From NCBI GenBank assembly GCA_018873245.2, contig JAEMBT020000003.1:1-64000 (forward strand): a DNA stretch of 64,000 nt, in the 5' to 3' direction. The position numbers and the translations under genes were made by a program. Positions 10,261 to 23,489 of this stretch are shown here, piece by piece. The stretch is from Archegozetes longisetosus. Lineage: Eukaryota > Arthropoda > Arachnida > Sarcoptiformes > Trhypochthoniidae. The number at the start of each line of letters is the position of its first letter. Positions within the stretch are counted from its first letter, which is position 1. The notes under the pieces are model-generated. The model had not been told where the DNA came from. It worked only from the letters and a program-made list of their open reading frames with translations, and did not search any database.

Positions 10261-13074
10261 TAGTCGTCAATTTAACTAACTTAAAACTAAGTATTATACC
10301 AGTAACTAGTACATCGAACAACAAAAACCTAAGTCACAATCCGATTAAATTGATTTTTCAAACCATAATTATTGCGTTTTAATTGCATAAAACACTCTTC
10401 TATCATATCAATACGAATATGCAGCATATTTCTATAAATCAATTCTAGCCAAATATATAGCACACTTTTCGATGTTGGCCTCTTTTCAGGCAAAATCAAA
10501 ACTTTGCACATCTACGATTAGATAATACAATCATTTACTGAACCCAAACACCAAACATCAAACATGTATAATTATATTCGCAAACTAATTAACATCAAAA
10601 ACATTTGAAAATTAAACAAAAACTCGTCTAAATCATCAACATTTTCATCAACATTTCATTGCTTGTTCGGTTAATTTAAACAAATCTCATCCAAGCTTAT
10701 ATCTCCACATTTATTGGTATTCAACTATTTATTATCGTTTATTTCACTTGAATCAAATATTTTTTAGTCTTCAAAGCAGATAATTTGCCAATCCAAACCA
10801 ATTTTTATTCAATAAACTAAATCTAAAATATAATTAACAGATCATTACTCATAAGGCTAAAAATAGCCAAATTCAGAGAATCAAACTCAAACTAGTTGAG
10901 TGGTCGCTTCAAAAAATCTAATACCAAATCATATCAATGACCCTTTTATGCAATACCATACTATAGTGCAGTACAAGTACAGATATTAGCCTAGCTTCCC
11001 ACTAGAAAACTTGTCAACAAACCAAAAATACCTTCGATTCCAAAAATGTTTACAAATCATATCGACTGATCACATTTTATGCACTTTTCAAAATACAAAC
11101 AATTTATTTGACAAATAGATCATTCATTATTTAATCCCTATAATCAACTTATCTGCAAAGCAACCTTACATATACTTTACAAACAGCGTCTATTCAAATT
11201 GCCCAGCAACATTAACATTAAACACTCTTCACTGAGGTACTCTACTCCTGTTAATAAAATAGGTTTCGTACCAGTTTTTGTGGCATTTCTACTTTCTATC
11301 ACTTTATTTTCTTAAACTTATCTATTATTATCATCATTCATAAAATAGTTATTAAACAAATTTTCTCCATAAATAAGTATAAATCATTACAATCTTACCG
11401 CTATTTGGTGCCATTTTATGCAATTCAAACGCCAATACAGTTGAAGCTAATAACCACTAATTAATATTAACCACAACATCCAATATAAGACAACTTCGAG
11501 GCAAAACTGATAGTAATTGTTTGTATTACTATTAACAACCGATAGTAACTCACAATTTGATATTAAAACAAATTACAACTTAATTAAATCCAATAATGTC
11601 TATATCTTACAGCACTAATCGGCTCAGACCTTTTCTAAACAGCACAACACATAACAAGCAAACACAAACCTATCAGTTTGAGAGTACTATCTCTCCAATT
11701 GATGTGATAAATAGACTACGAAGTAAAAACTAATATTCAGTGCTAGAATTCCTAATCAGTTACCAATAAATGATATGTTTGAAGGACATCAAGTAATGAA
11801 CAACAAGTATACTCTAGTAAAATCTAGTCAAACATAGAAGAGGCGTTCATTTGCAAAATATTTTCCTCTTATGCACTAAAAGCCTGTTTTTCTTTTAAAT
11901 CATTTCTCTCTGCCACCGTTCATAAACTTTATGACTGCAAAAATTGTCACAATAACTGTTACATCATCTAAACACATTTCAGTCACAACTTTCTACGAGA
12001 GAAAGTTTTTCAACATCCGCAAAACCAAACCAAACCATTTTCATATTGCAAAACAAATAGCAAATTCCAAATAACACTCTAAACACATCTGATTGGCAAA
12101 TAAAACAAACATCTACTCATTGTTGCAAAACCAACTGGTTAACCTTCACTGCAGGTTACGCAGTATCATTATAAAATCTCTTATAAGTTGATCAAATTTG
12201 TAACTTCCTCCAAGTTAACTTATACAACCATTTCCAATACAAATATCCAAATATTAAGCAAAACATCCCAAATTTATTTTTCCATTTCCAAAACAATTAC
12301 AGTTTATGTTTGTTGTTTAGCTATCACGAAATTAGATTAATTTCACTTACATTTGTAAGTGATCCACTTCTAAATTACAATTGACTTTCCTCATCAAAAT
12401 GCCAAGTATGCAATCATTTTGCTGCAAAAATAAAAAACAACCTTCTTATATGAGAACAACAACTTTTATCTTTAAGCATATACTCACTCTCTCATTTCAG
12501 ACTAGAGACCATAAATCCTTAGCTTGTCCAAATGTTTGCAATAGCCTTCAGACAGACTTCAGGACAAGTTAATCACATTTCCAACACTGACGCTCAACGA
12601 CTAATGCTTCAGGCAGGTGAAGTTTCGAAAATCTTCAAAGTTTTCAGGGACTATTTTCTCACTATTCATGTCAAGTTTCTTTAGCCAAAGTGTTTTAATA
12701 AAATCTTATTTTACGTCGTTTATTACAATTCTAGCTTAGAATTAACGACCAAAATAACAAATTCATTGCCCAAAATACTCGAAATTCTGTAATTTCTGAA
12801 AATTTTGACAACTTTTCCAAGCAAACTTAACTTCGATTGTATCGATTTGCCATTTTTGAAATTTTCTTTCAAAATTCGAGCCATACTTTGCGCATCTATG
12901 ATTTTTGACTTTTCTCTTTCTAACCGACGATTCTTATTTCTATCATACACAATTGAGCACGGTTTCAAAGAGCAAAACAACATAAACCAAAAGCGAAGCC
13001 ATTTTCTATCTGCTTCAAATTTACGAGCGTGTAAAAACAGTGGCAACCATCAATTTTCATTTCTTAAGAACAAG
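10261..13074. other. AT-rich spacer; one orphan first-exon candidate and one doubtful ORF
   Basis: On the minus strand, 11414-11399 reads ATGGCACCAAATAGCG followed by GTAAGA, a good start plus donor (MAPNS, phase 1). It lies upstream of the SCP2 gene, but its phase does not fit the first SCP2 exon directly, so an unseen exon would be needed. At 13046-12723 (minus) a 107-codon frame ends close to an AATAAA-type signal. It is Lys/Arg-rich with no recognised domain and an opposing frame also open, so I do not call it. Otherwise nothing was seen. Confidence 0.3.
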
Positions 13075-13076
13075 TA

Positions 13077-13690
13077 GCGCCCTGATAGAGAAATCCGAAC
13101 AAAATATTTTCATGAAAATCACAAATAAATTTAACCGTTTTACATTTAAATAACATGTCGTTTTAAAGGTTAACATATGGACATTCACGTTATAATATCG
13201 AAATAATTTATTAGTGCATTGAAAACAAAAATATCGCTGACCAAAAATGAGTCCCGTAAAAGCGCTTTGGCATATAATATTAATATCTATGGTCCTTCAG
13301 CACATGTGAAGCAAAACGCTAAATATTACATTTTTAAAAAATTATTTTACTGCTGCGGACATTTTACAAATGCATTTTATCAATTCAATTTAATTGATTA
13401 TTAATGTATGAGTGTATTTTAATACGATTTTATTAAATTAAGTTGAAAATATCATTTTAATGTAAAAATAATTAAGAAATATTCGACTTTCGTACTGCCA
13501 AAACCAAATTGTTCAGTTTGAGGACAGAGTTTACACCGTAACTGAATGAGAAGTCCTATCATCTCATAACTAGTCTTGTAATATTCATTAAACTATCATT
13601 AAAATTATATCAAAGTATTAGAATACTATTCATTATAACATCTTAAGAATCAATAACTAAACTTTCGTTCGGATTTCTCTATCAGGACGT
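13077..13690. mobile_element. TA-flanked MITE (Tc1/mariner-type)
   Basis: Terminal inverted repeats CCTGATAGAGAAATCCGAAC lie at about 13081-13100 and 13667-13686, with a few less conserved outer bases, and TA at 13075-13076 and 13691-13692. It contains no transposase. The TA duplication and short TIRs are the mark of the Tc1/mariner/pogo superfamily. Confidence 0.75.
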
Positions 13691-13927
13691 TAATCAACAA
13701 TTTAGGAATCTATATTCACAAACAATTTCTACAATTTGTTATTTAATAAAACAAAATAAACAAATAAATTAATTCATTCTTGTCACGTTAAACTTGAATT
13801 TTATAGTCATATTCTGCATGTACAATCGAATTGACTGCTTTTCAAAAAGCACAGTATCGTCTCAGAAGTTCATTTATAGCCAAAAATTCCTAATCATCGC
13901 TACTGGACATGAAAATCAAAATACATA

Positions 13928-14402
13928 CAGTAAAACCTCAATGTAAAAACTGGATATAACGAACTAATTCTAACGATGCTGACAAAAATCTAATGGACTT
14001 CATGGTTTATAAGTGTCGATGTAACTGCCTTCGTTATGAGAGGTACTCGTTATAACTGAGTCAAGTGAGCAGTTCCTACAATACATTTACGCACCTTTTT
14101 ATAGTGAAGTCACATTAAACAACCAATGATCATAGACAAGAGCTTGAGATTTGAGTAAATCAAAATCAACAATCTCGTGTAAAAATCTATTTTAGTTTCT
14201 TTTCAGGTTCAACTATATTTAATACATCTTCAAATTGATATATATGAAAAATATCACAATTGACGCCATATTATTAATCAAATTTATTAGTCTACCAACA
14301 AATTTCAACCAATACAGGTCTCCATATAACTCGGTCTCGTTATAACTAAATCCAACTCTCTGATCTCTTCAGCTATATATCAGTTATATCCACGTTTTAC
14401 CG
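13928..14402. mobile_element. pogo/Tigger-like MITE
   Basis: The left end reads TACAGTAAAACCTC and the right end, reversed, reads TACGGTAAAACGTGG. Each is followed by a GGATATAAC block, and internal CGTTATAAC/CGTTATGAG repeats are present. It is flanked by TA at 13926-13927 and 14403-14404. A terminus of CAGTA(G/A)AACCTC followed by a repeated ATAACGA theme is typical of pogo-type elements. It has no coding capacity. Confidence 0.75.
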
Positions 14403-14404
14403 TA

Positions 14405-17400
14405 GTTTTGAATATTCAAATTTTCAAGTTTAATGCTAAACAATCAAAATTTAGAATATTTGTGGGCCACGGATTATGTCTCTTTATTCTGATCAAATTT
14501 ATCAATAAGTTTACTTTGAAAAAATAGCTTTCTCTTCAGCTAACTACCATCTAATAATCTTCAAAACTAGAAGTTAGACAACAGTTCGTGTTACTAATAT
14601 TCAAGATTGTTTTAGAAAAAATCAATTTAGGAAGTAAACAAGGAACAAACATTAGCCGAATCGGTCCCTGTTTTACCCACATTTAGTTCTTATACTATGA
14701 TTGATTCCTAAATCAGTTGCTTAATCATTTGTACTTGTTTATTCATTTCAAATTGGAGCTTTGCTCAATAACCAATCTTATAATTGTCAACTTTGCAATT
14801 GTAACATCTAAATCATAAGACTTTTGTTAAATACAAATACACCTAAGCTTAAAGCCAAGACAAATGTGACAAGTTGCAATCGAATAAGTTTGTAATGATC
14901 AATATTTAATAGTGAAATAAAGTTAGTGCTGTTGCATTGGCACAAGTCTTAGTTAACCTGTCACACTAAATATTTAACAGAAAATGCTTAATAAACTTTT
15001 CGAAAAGGAGTACTACTAGCAATTGCATAAGATTACTATTGGTCTTTCATTCAACTCACTTTTTAGGTCACAAATGCCATCGCATTAAAGTGAAGCCGTT
15101 TGCAATATGTAGTTATACTTCCAATCGTATTCCATTGAACAGCATCTTTTCAAACACGATTTCATATGAACCTTCTCAGATTGATCTTAACTTGAAAAGT
15201 GACAAAAATTCAACAATATTTTTCACTGCATTTCATCCGAAAATGCGAAACAACTTTTATAAATGTACTGTTTATGCAATCGTTTCAACTTAGAGAACAA
15301 TATATTTTTCATATTTTTGTGTTTGTTTTCTTTTCAAAATCTAATTGTCGTTATTGATATGCTGAATAAATATCTTCTGCTTTATCCCTTTATTGGTGAG
15401 TATTATGAATTTTCTTATTTATTTTTCATTACTTTTTTATTCTATCCTATTAATCGATTGCTCTCTGCATCGCATACAACTGTCAAACTATTTTGTCGCT
15501 TTTAAGCTCTAGATCACAAAACTTCAACACTCAACTTAGTATTTATTCAAATATATAGTACAAGTTTTACAGGTAACTCTATTCAAACCGATCAGATTCT
15601 CTGTGATTTCCTAAAAATAATAATTCAATTCATCATAAAATCAGTGACATCAAATTTGCAATAGATGTATTTGAAACTATTTTCGTCAATTAACTAAATT
15701 TCATCTGACTATTAACTTATGCAAAGCTTTAACCTAACTGTAGCAATAACAAACCAAGGCTTAACATTTGCTTAAATTCATCACACTTAATTAACAAACA
15801 AAACAATTGAGTTATTCAAATGAAATCCTAGCGGTAGATAAGGTGCAACAATGCAGATAATCATCATATATCCGTAATATTTTTCGAATACAACTCGATC
15901 CAATCATTGTTTCAAATGAAGAGAATAAATAAAAGTTCAATGCACTGAATAGAAAACGTTCACAACAATAAATGTTACGCTAACGTTGTGTTACTGTTAA
16001 GTTACGGGCGTGTGATTCACTGTTTTGCGTCAAATCATGTTTTGGTATTAGCACTTTGAGAAAAGATCAACACAATGTCATTAACAATTAGGGCCATTAC
16101 CACTGCCAACAAATAGTTGTTTGCCATATTGACCTATTTTTCACTACCAAATAACCACTGTAAGATTAATCGAACAAGTATTCAAATATAAAAAGTGATT
16201 TCAATGAAAGCACCTAACATTTTCTCTTTAATAGCTGCATGTCATTGGCCTCTGTGTGACAAACTTGCAAATTCTTAAATTAGTTTTCTCTTATAGCATA
16301 GCCACACTGTTTTACTCAACCATCCAATCATTCAATGTCAACTAAGCGTATTAATATCATTTTCAATCAATTCAAAATTTCTACCGAACAAAAACTCAAT
16401 TTCTCACTCAATTTGTCAGTCATTTTAACATTTTCGCACCAACTATTCTATCGCATGACAATTCCTCATCAAATCTCATTCAACCACAACTAAGTTTTAT
16501 TCATTTTCTACCATTCACATCATTTATCGCACAAGAGGTCATAAGAAAAGTCAATTTGATTTCAAGCACTCAAAAAATCAGGAAATTTAATTCTAGGCGT
16601 CGATTATTAAACCTGAAGTCAAGTTTCATATCTGATAAATTCAGAATAAATACTCCATCATTTTTTGTCTTTTTATTCAATATTTTTCAAATTGAAATAA
16701 AATCAAGACATTCAATGGTTAAACTGCATGAATGACTCAACCTTTTCCACTGTTGACGCAAAAGTAACCCTTCGCGGTCAGCGGCCATAGCGGTCACACT
16801 TCCGTTAATCTATTGTCTGAACAAAAAACTCTAACTCTAAATTTTAGTTCATTTTCTCAATTTTCAGGCATAAACCTTTTCTTATTTCCTCAAGTTTTCT
16901 CCTCAGAGTTGCATCGCTTAAATTGCGAACAATTAACTCGTATAAATAATAAAATCATCATTAAATTATCATATTTTACAACATTTTTTCTATTTCACTT
17001 GCAAAACAAAGTTTGGACATACATTCAGCTGGTGTCAAGTGTGTCATATTATTCTGAATCGCAGCTTGAATTAGATTACGACTCGGATGTCAGCGATTTT
17101 CTGGTTCGTTACTTATTTCATTCAATCAAAATCAAATTTCTAAAATTCTTCTTCTATTCTGAAAGTCAATCGCTTTTTTCAAAATAATTCACTATCTCTT
17201 ACCAAAAGTTGGTTTGTAAGCAAAAAAGTAGTCAACAAATAGTAATTGCAAGCTTTACGCACACTTTCATCATTCTGGCCCAATAGTAACAAACTTAATG
17301 AATCAACTTCAAGTCAGTCTTATTCTAGTCATCAAATTATTATTTAGAGCTCTCTCCTTAAAAATTCGATTTATTATAGCTTTTACTTTGTTCTCATTTC

Positions 17401-17589
17401 TTTAATTTTCTGCTCAGGCTATTTTAGAAATAGTAACAATCACTTAAATTTAACAAAAGCAATCTTTTAACCAAAAACTAAAATTAAGGCTTCGCTCAAA
17501 GCCCGAGTTCTGATTTGATAGAAAGTTTACACTTTTCTAAATGCTTAGTAATTTGAATGCATTCAATTAAAAGGTATGGTCTTCAATAG
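14405..17589. other. mostly non-coding; possible terminal exon at 15067-15293 (+)
   Basis: A CACTTTTTAG acceptor at 15066 precedes an open frame of about 75 codons to TAG at 15291-15293 that is richer in GC than the flank (starts HKCHRIKVKPFA, ends YAIVST). No partner exon or family was found. At 16204 an ATG with a short hydrophobic reading (MKAPNIFSLIAA) reaches a GTGACA donor in phase 1 and could be a signal-peptide exon for the lipase at 17590, but this is speculative. A 25-codon acidic frame at about 17028-17102 has a weak donor and does not fit the lipase phase. Confidence 0.25.
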
Positions 17590-19672
17590 CCACATCATTG
17601 GCTAAATGGAGTAGTGCTAAGAAAGCAAAAAATAGGAAAAAATTCCAACAGTTGTTACAGACAAATCAAACACACAGAAGACATCGCAGAAGAAGAGATG
17701 AAGAAATGGTCTGTTACCGTAATTTTGGTTGTTTCCGTGATGAGGGTCCCTTCGATTATTTGGATACACTGCCCGCTTCGCCTGAATCTATTGGGACCAC
17801 TTTCACTTTGTATACCAGAAAAAATTCGATCGATGGAGAAAAATTGGATTATGACAATAGTAGCAGTTTATTAAAATCAAATTTCAATTCTAGTAATCCG
17901 GTCAAAATAATAATTCACGGATTCGGTTCGAGTGGTAGACGTCCCTGGGTCTTACAAATGACTGAAGCACTTCTCTTTATGGTTTGTACAAGTCTATCAG
18001 ACTGTCACTTTTTCAGTACAAACTTTCTTTTAACCAAATCAAACTATCAAATTATTAATATTGCATTTGAATTCCATTTTCTTAATGTCTATTAGGATGA
18101 CGTAAACGTCATAGTAGTTGATTGGGAAAAAGGCGCAACGCTTCCCAACTACGTACAGGCAGCTGCTAATACACAACTTATCGGAAAGCAAATTGCTTTA
18201 ATCATTCGAATGATTAATTTTAATAAAGGCGTTGCTGCTAACGATTATCATTTGATCGGTTTCTCTCTCGGAGCACATGTGGCCGGATTCACAGGAATGG
18301 AAATCAATAATATAAGTCGTATTACAGGTCTTGATCCGGCAGCCCCACTCTTTGAAGGTTTATTATTATTTGTTATGACCAAAGTGTACATATTTTCTAA
18401 TTAGTTTGTCTCTGCTTTCACTCAATCAAATTTCCAAATAAAGGCTATCCGTCTCGCGTACGTCTCGATCCGACCGATGCTAACTTTGTTGATGTGATTC
18501 ATTCAAATGGTGACAGTTTCTTACGTGGAGGCCTCGGCTCTTTTGCACCTATGGGTCACGTCGACTTCTACCCGAACGGAGGTCGCGTTCAGGTTGGCTG
18601 CAACTCTGTATTTATGGGCGCGCTTTCGGACATTATTTACGGCAAATGGAACAGTCTTTGCAATCATAGACGGGCTTTTCGTTTCTTCATTGACTCAGTC
18701 ATCAGAACGTGTACTTTTAGAGCATTCGCTTGTGATAATTATGAAGACTACTTGAGAGGAGACTGTTTCACATGTGGTAAAGATGGCACTAAATGCTCTA
18801 ATATGGGATACTTTGCTCACAATTCAAACGGTCGCGGAAACATGTATTTGGTTACGAGACAAAATGAACCGTTTTGTGGTCTGTATTTCATGTAATTTCT
18901 CATTTCTTTTCGATTCTGTCTCAAATAACATTATTCTCAAATACTAATAGCCAATCAGTATAAGATCCGAGTGATAAGTAGTTCTGGTCAGGGGAGTACG
19001 TGGGGTAAGCTTGAGATTCAATTTGTTGGAAGAGATGGCACAAATGAAACGTTCATCTTAACCAATGAGGCCGACGAAATTAAAGATATCGGTTTCATAC
19101 AGGTCTCTAAACTTATTCTTTCACTCAATTCAATCTAAATCTTCAATGTTTAAATTGATTCCAATCAATAGGGACTTGTTGTGGCGCATCCTCTTATTCG
19201 TAATGTGACAAATGTTATACTGACTTATACCAAGTATAAAGGCTGGATCTACAGTGGAAAAGATAGCTGGAATATTGATAAAATTGAATTAATTAATAGT
19301 GACGGACAAATGTTAGTATTCGTCTTTTAACAGCCAACTTTAACTTATTCTCAAAACATAACTCATTACATGTTTGTTCGTTCTATTAGTGCTTCGTATT
19401 GCGGTTATTCAACCAAATTGGATAATTCAAGCCCTATTCAACTCACTCTAAACAATGGCAACTGTACTGTTAGTGCGCAAACAGTAGGTCCAACCACAGC
19501 ATTACAGCCTCAAAGAATCGCTAAGCTATTTTGGCAGCTGGTTCCACAACCGATTAAACTAACAAACCCTAAGCCTCCGAAAATATTTTGGAAAATACTG
19601 ATCAACCATCAAACAGACAGCATTGATGATTCATTTGATGAGGAGAAATACTTTTGGTCGCCTTTTATCTAA
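17590..19672 (+). CDS. secreted pancreatic-type triacylglycerol lipase with PLAT domain
   Basis: Six exons join in phase: 17590-17981, 18096-18357, 18444-18878, 18951-19102, 19172-19311 and 19390-19672. About 553 residues are visible; the 5' exon with the signal peptide is not identified. After a very basic leader (HRRHRRRRDEE), the mature enzyme starts VCYRNFGCF, as in pancreatic lipases. The oxyanion-hole strand is IIHGFGSSG. The catalytic triad is complete: Ser in GFSLGAH, Asp in TGLDPAAP, His in SLCNHRR. Paired cysteines follow through RTCTFRAFACDNY and GDCFTCGKDGTKC. Exons 4-6 encode a PLAT beta-sandwich (YKIRVISSSG onward, W at KGWIYSGKDSW) and a Pro/Lys-rich tail. Expected role: extracellular or gut hydrolysis of acylglycerols or phospholipids. 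The first in-frame Met (17706) lies just before VCY and is unlikely to be the true start. Confidence 0.9.
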
Positions 19673-20054
19673 ATCTCTCATTCATAACATTTGAAAACCT
19701 TATCTAATCTTTTCAATAATTCATCATTTATTTATTTCGATTCATTGTATTCAAATATTTTTAATTCAAAAGTTTAATTTATTTAATAAAATAATAGAAT
19801 TACTCAATTTTTCAACTCATTTAGTCTTCAATCAGTAATACATGTATGTCATTCACTTATTGGCTCACTCTTTATTGGCTAATTCATTTCCTGCCATATC
19901 ATTGCAATGCATTTCCGTTATTTATGCTAAATATTCATTTGGCTCAGATCATTAATAATCTTATTCTCAATTATTCAATTTTTCTATAATTAAACTTGAT
20001 TTTCGTTGTAGTCCACTTATTAAAATCACAACAGCGACAGCTTCTCATTGAAAA

Positions 20055-21602
20055 ATGCAGTTCATCCTCATACCAATAACAATATTTGTTTTAGTGACTA
20101 AAAGTCCTACTGTCGACGGCAATTTACAATTACCTCTCGTCGCCACAGCCGATAAGCTATTGCAAAACACACCTATTAATAAGCTCGGTCTTTCGAAAGT
20201 CAGCCTGCCGGTTATTCCAGCGGGTAGTGCAAGTGATGACAGCGCTAGCGACAAACAGCAGGCAGCTCCTCAACATCTAACAAGTATTGGCAAAAAAAGT
20301 AAGAAACCTGTCAAAATCACCAAAATTCAAGCAACTCTACAACAAATTCCAACTCCTCCCGCCCCTAAACCTGAACAAAAATATAACTTCGGACCAGTTA
20401 TTAGTGGGGTCGGAGAAGATGACACAACATTGAAGGCAAGCTTATGTCATAAAGAAGACGATTCATGTCTTGATAACCTGGTCAAAGCAGAGCCCGAAAC
20501 TCCAAAGTCGTTGAAAGATAAGCTCAAACATAAGCTTTTGCTAGAACGAAAATATGATGCAGCCATGAAAGAGGGCGCCGCACAGGCCGCCAAAGAAAAT
20601 ATAGCAACTGGTGGAGCACCTGCTTTTGGAGGACTCCAGCTTCCAGACTGGGATCCAGACTCTAAATCAGCGTTAATTCATAAAAACAAAACTAACAGCT
20701 TGAAAGCTGGCCACTCTGATAAAAAGGGCAACCAACCAGGCAAAACGCATAAGGTATTGATTATATGATCCGGTACCTTAACTAAGTTATCTATTTGTAT
20801 AATACTGTCTCTATTTTATTCAGTACTTCTATCGTTCAAAATGTTCTAATGTTTCAATTAGAAAAATAAGTTTGCGACAAACTTCGATCCAATATCTTTC
20901 AGTCGTTAGGACTGAGTTCATCGATTCAGAATTTAATCCTACCAAAATACTTTCCAATAGTTTGCATTTGACAATTTCAATTCGTGCCTCCTCTGCTCAT
21001 TCAGATATTTAAGTGAGTCTTCAGCTTAGTTTAGTTATCTTCGGTCAAATTTAAGTTAATTTCAAGTAAATTAGTTCAACGGTAATTCTAATAGTTGCAG
21101 GCGTTTACCTATTGTTCGGTCTTGGTTTTCAACCACAAATCACATTTATCATGACCGAATGCACTTGTCACCAGAACAATAGTTTATAAGTATTAGATTT
21201 TTGAAGAATAAGTCATTTATCAAAAATTACATAAAGCTCATAATTTCAGCTGAATTAACAACTGTCAGAGTCTAAAAACTGAAATATAGAGTACGTCAGT
21301 ATTAGCTTCAGAGTGATCTTTATTGGTTCAAATCAATGTCAAGTCAAATGAAACAGAATGTGTTACAGTAATTTCTAACAGATCTTTTTATCTCTATCGA
21401 GGCTGATATTAAATCATGTGATTTTTGTGGACATTGTCTAATTCATACAAATTATTAATTGACATAGGTCACTACTACAACTACAACATTGACTTCTACC
21501 ACCTCACAAGCAGTGAGTAGAGAAGAAACCAGTTATCAAGTCACTAGTAATGCCAATCTTAAAGATGATGAGCCCGATGTGGCCACTGCTCCCGATTCTT
21601 AA
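20055..21602 (+). CDS. secreted Lys/Pro/Ala-rich low-complexity protein, two exons
   Basis: Exon 1 (20055-20753) starts ATG with a hydrophobic signal sequence (MQFILIPITIFVLVTKS) and ends AAG|GTATTG in phase 0. Exon 2 (21468-21602) follows a GACATAG acceptor, opens with a Thr-rich run (VTTTTTTLTSTTS) and ends TAA, giving 277 residues. The body alternates Lys/Pro-rich, charged and Ala-rich segments, with one Cys pair (SLCHKEDDSCLD) that could form a disulphide, and LKDKLKHKLLLERK suggests a short helix. The Thr/Ser-rich C-terminus is a likely O-glycosylation region. No known domain was seen. It lies 380 bp downstream of the lipase on the same strand. Without exon 2 the frame would run 7 codons into the intron and stop, so a retained-intron form is also possible. 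Confidence 0.75.
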
Positions 21603-22059
21603 CTGATTCTCTAATTACTAGTTGTTTATAATTCAGGCTCATTTATCATTTGCATGACTCGACTCTTGTTAATCAATGAAAATTTTTAATAATGTCTCAT
21701 TTATTTATATTGTAATAATTGAATTTCAAATTAGCTCAGTAGAATGAGCATGAAACCTGGAACTTTTCAAATTTTTCATTCTCTTATATTTCAATGTGTC
21801 TCCAAATAGGGCTTTTCCAGATAACAATAAAGTCATTTAAAAATTGATCAAATCATTAAATCAAAATTATTCAAAGGTAAACTTTTCAGAATCTTTCAGA
21901 TCAGAAAGTTTATTCTTTCTGCACAGCTTTTCAAAAATCACCGAACGGAAATGATCTAAAATAGTAATAACCATTTAATGCTAAACCATCTGTTATACAA
22001 AACACAAGAAGACACGTTTGATCTTAGCTTTCAATAGAGATTGATTCAGTTCAACCAAA

Positions 22060-22287
22060 ATGTTTAAAATATTGATTGTGACATTTTGCTTATTATTAAT
22101 TGTTCAATGTGATTTACTAGATATTTTTGCCAGCAAAAACCAACCAAATAACAAAATAAAAGTCAGTCCATCACAAATACAACAACAGAAAATAGACTTA
22201 TTGGCAGGTCTGACAGATCGAGGCATATCGAAGGCGGCGATGGATTTTCTCGACAGTAAAAAACAGAGCCAACCTTATTCTCACTGA
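22060..22287 (+). CDS. small secreted peptide of 75 aa, family unknown
   Basis: Single-exon frame with ATG in good context (CCAAAATG) after a stop-rich upstream region. The N-terminus MFKILIVTFCLLLIVQC is a clear signal peptide, with likely cleavage after the Cys-Asp region or just before it. The remaining roughly 57 residues are polar, Gln/Lys/Ser-rich and without further cysteines, so this is not a disulphide-rich toxin or defensin. A segment IDLLAGLTDRGISKAAMDFLD could form an amphipathic helix. It could be a secreted effector, peptide precursor or cuticle or silk component. Nothing in the sequence decides. Its position between two other secreted proteins supports a secretory cluster. Confidence 0.65.
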   Translation: MFKILIVTFCLLLIVQCDLLDIFASKNQPNNKIKVSPSQIQQQKIDLLAGLTDRGISKAAMDFLDSKKQSQPYSH

Positions 22288-22619
22288 CGATCAGTACGTT
22301 TTCACTAACAACCCTCAATTACAGCAAACTCTCTTATTTCATTTTATTAAAGTAAAATTCATTTTTCTAAAGGCAAGTGATCGTTCAAAATAAAGTCAAC
22401 CAACAATCAGTAAAATCATTGTTCAAAAAAGTTTAGTTAATAGAAAATAAATTCAAACTTCAAATTCATTTTCTGCTATGCTTCATTAATCCTACAAATA
22501 TTTATTATTCGATAAGACATTAAAACCGATTAACTCACAACTTGAAGTCCAATTCATTTAAAGCTGTTTCAGATCTACACTATTTTCTCTTAATTAACAC
22601 GTTCATTTCATTCATTTTA

Positions 22620-23179
22620 CAGAGTGTTTCATTTAAAAGTAGTATCCTAAATTTCAATAATTACTAAACGAATACGAACTTTTTCATAATTCTTTTTTTG
22701 TTAGGAGGAGTAACTCTTGACAATTTGTTTTATATAGACTTTAGGTTGGGGTTAACCTCAAAGGTCAGCATGGTACCAGAGATCTTTCGGTAGTATCAGT
22801 GCACACTAAGCAGATGAAAGTTGGATTTCATGCACTTCGGGTAAGTTTTTTCAACGGAGTATACGGCCCTACCCGCCTTTTTATTTGCTCTTTGCGGAGT
22901 TTAATTTGCCTCCCTTACACCTTCACACAACTCAAGTCACTGGGACCTATCGACAAACCCTGGCTATCATATTGTGAGCAATTTTATTAAATCCCTCAGT
23001 GATAAATTGCCTCAGCTCCTCTTTGGTTCTCAAACCACGTGTAAAAACTCTTTTCTTCAGGTAGCCCCAAAGAAAATAGTCTGCAACCATCAGGTCCAGA
23101 CACCTAGCAAGTCATTCGATTGTGCCTCTCCTTCCAACTTTCCAATTTAAAGAAATACTTTTAAATGAAACACCCCATA
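22620..23179 (-). mobile_element. Tc1/mariner-superfamily deletion derivative
   Basis: The ends are inverted copies of GTGTTTCATTTAAAAGTA (about 22624-22641 and 23159-23176), flanked by TA at 22618-22619 and 23180-23181. It retains only the 3' end of a transposase on the minus strand (separate entry). The 5' part of the gene has been lost. Confidence 0.8.
22947..23135 (-). pseudogene. C-terminal transposase fragment (Tc1/mariner DDE)
   Basis: Minus-strand reading gives GRRGTIEW, then after a stop the block DLMVADYFLWGYLKKRVF, then RTKEELRQFI and a terminal RVCR before TAG. The pattern (R)SPDLxxxDFFLWGYLKxxVY followed by EEL is the third-Asp region of one mariner/Tc1 transposase group. The catalytic Asp region and an in-frame stop just upstream show that this is a dead fragment. 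Confidence 0.8.
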
Positions 23180-23489
23180 TAAGTGTGACCCAGAAAACAG
23201 GTAGAGTTTGCAGTTCAATTGAATAAAATGTCTTTAAGTCAGCGTTTTACCTTATGTTTGCAGATCATAAAATGGATACAGTATCAAAATTCAGTCACTA
23301 TTAGATTATTTCGCATCTCATGATTCATGTTTTAACTTTAGCCAATGAGTAACTCTTAAAAATGTGCTCTATAACCATTTGTCCGGAACCCAATCTGGGA
23401 TCAAGTCAGGCGAATCTTATACATGTACTGTATTTGACTGTACTGTAGTGTTAGACATAAACTTGAACAAGATCGTCAATCAGTTATGC

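Noticed and set aside
12723..13077. Opposing 90-107-codon frames near the 13077 MITE
   Set aside because: Both strands are open because the sequence is stop-poor by chance. There are no splice sites, domain or signal peptide, and the two frames cannot both be judged coding.
17614..17874. 86-codon frame overlapping the lipase start
   Set aside because: It is a +1 shadow of the lipase exon; the VCYRNFGCF frame matches the family.
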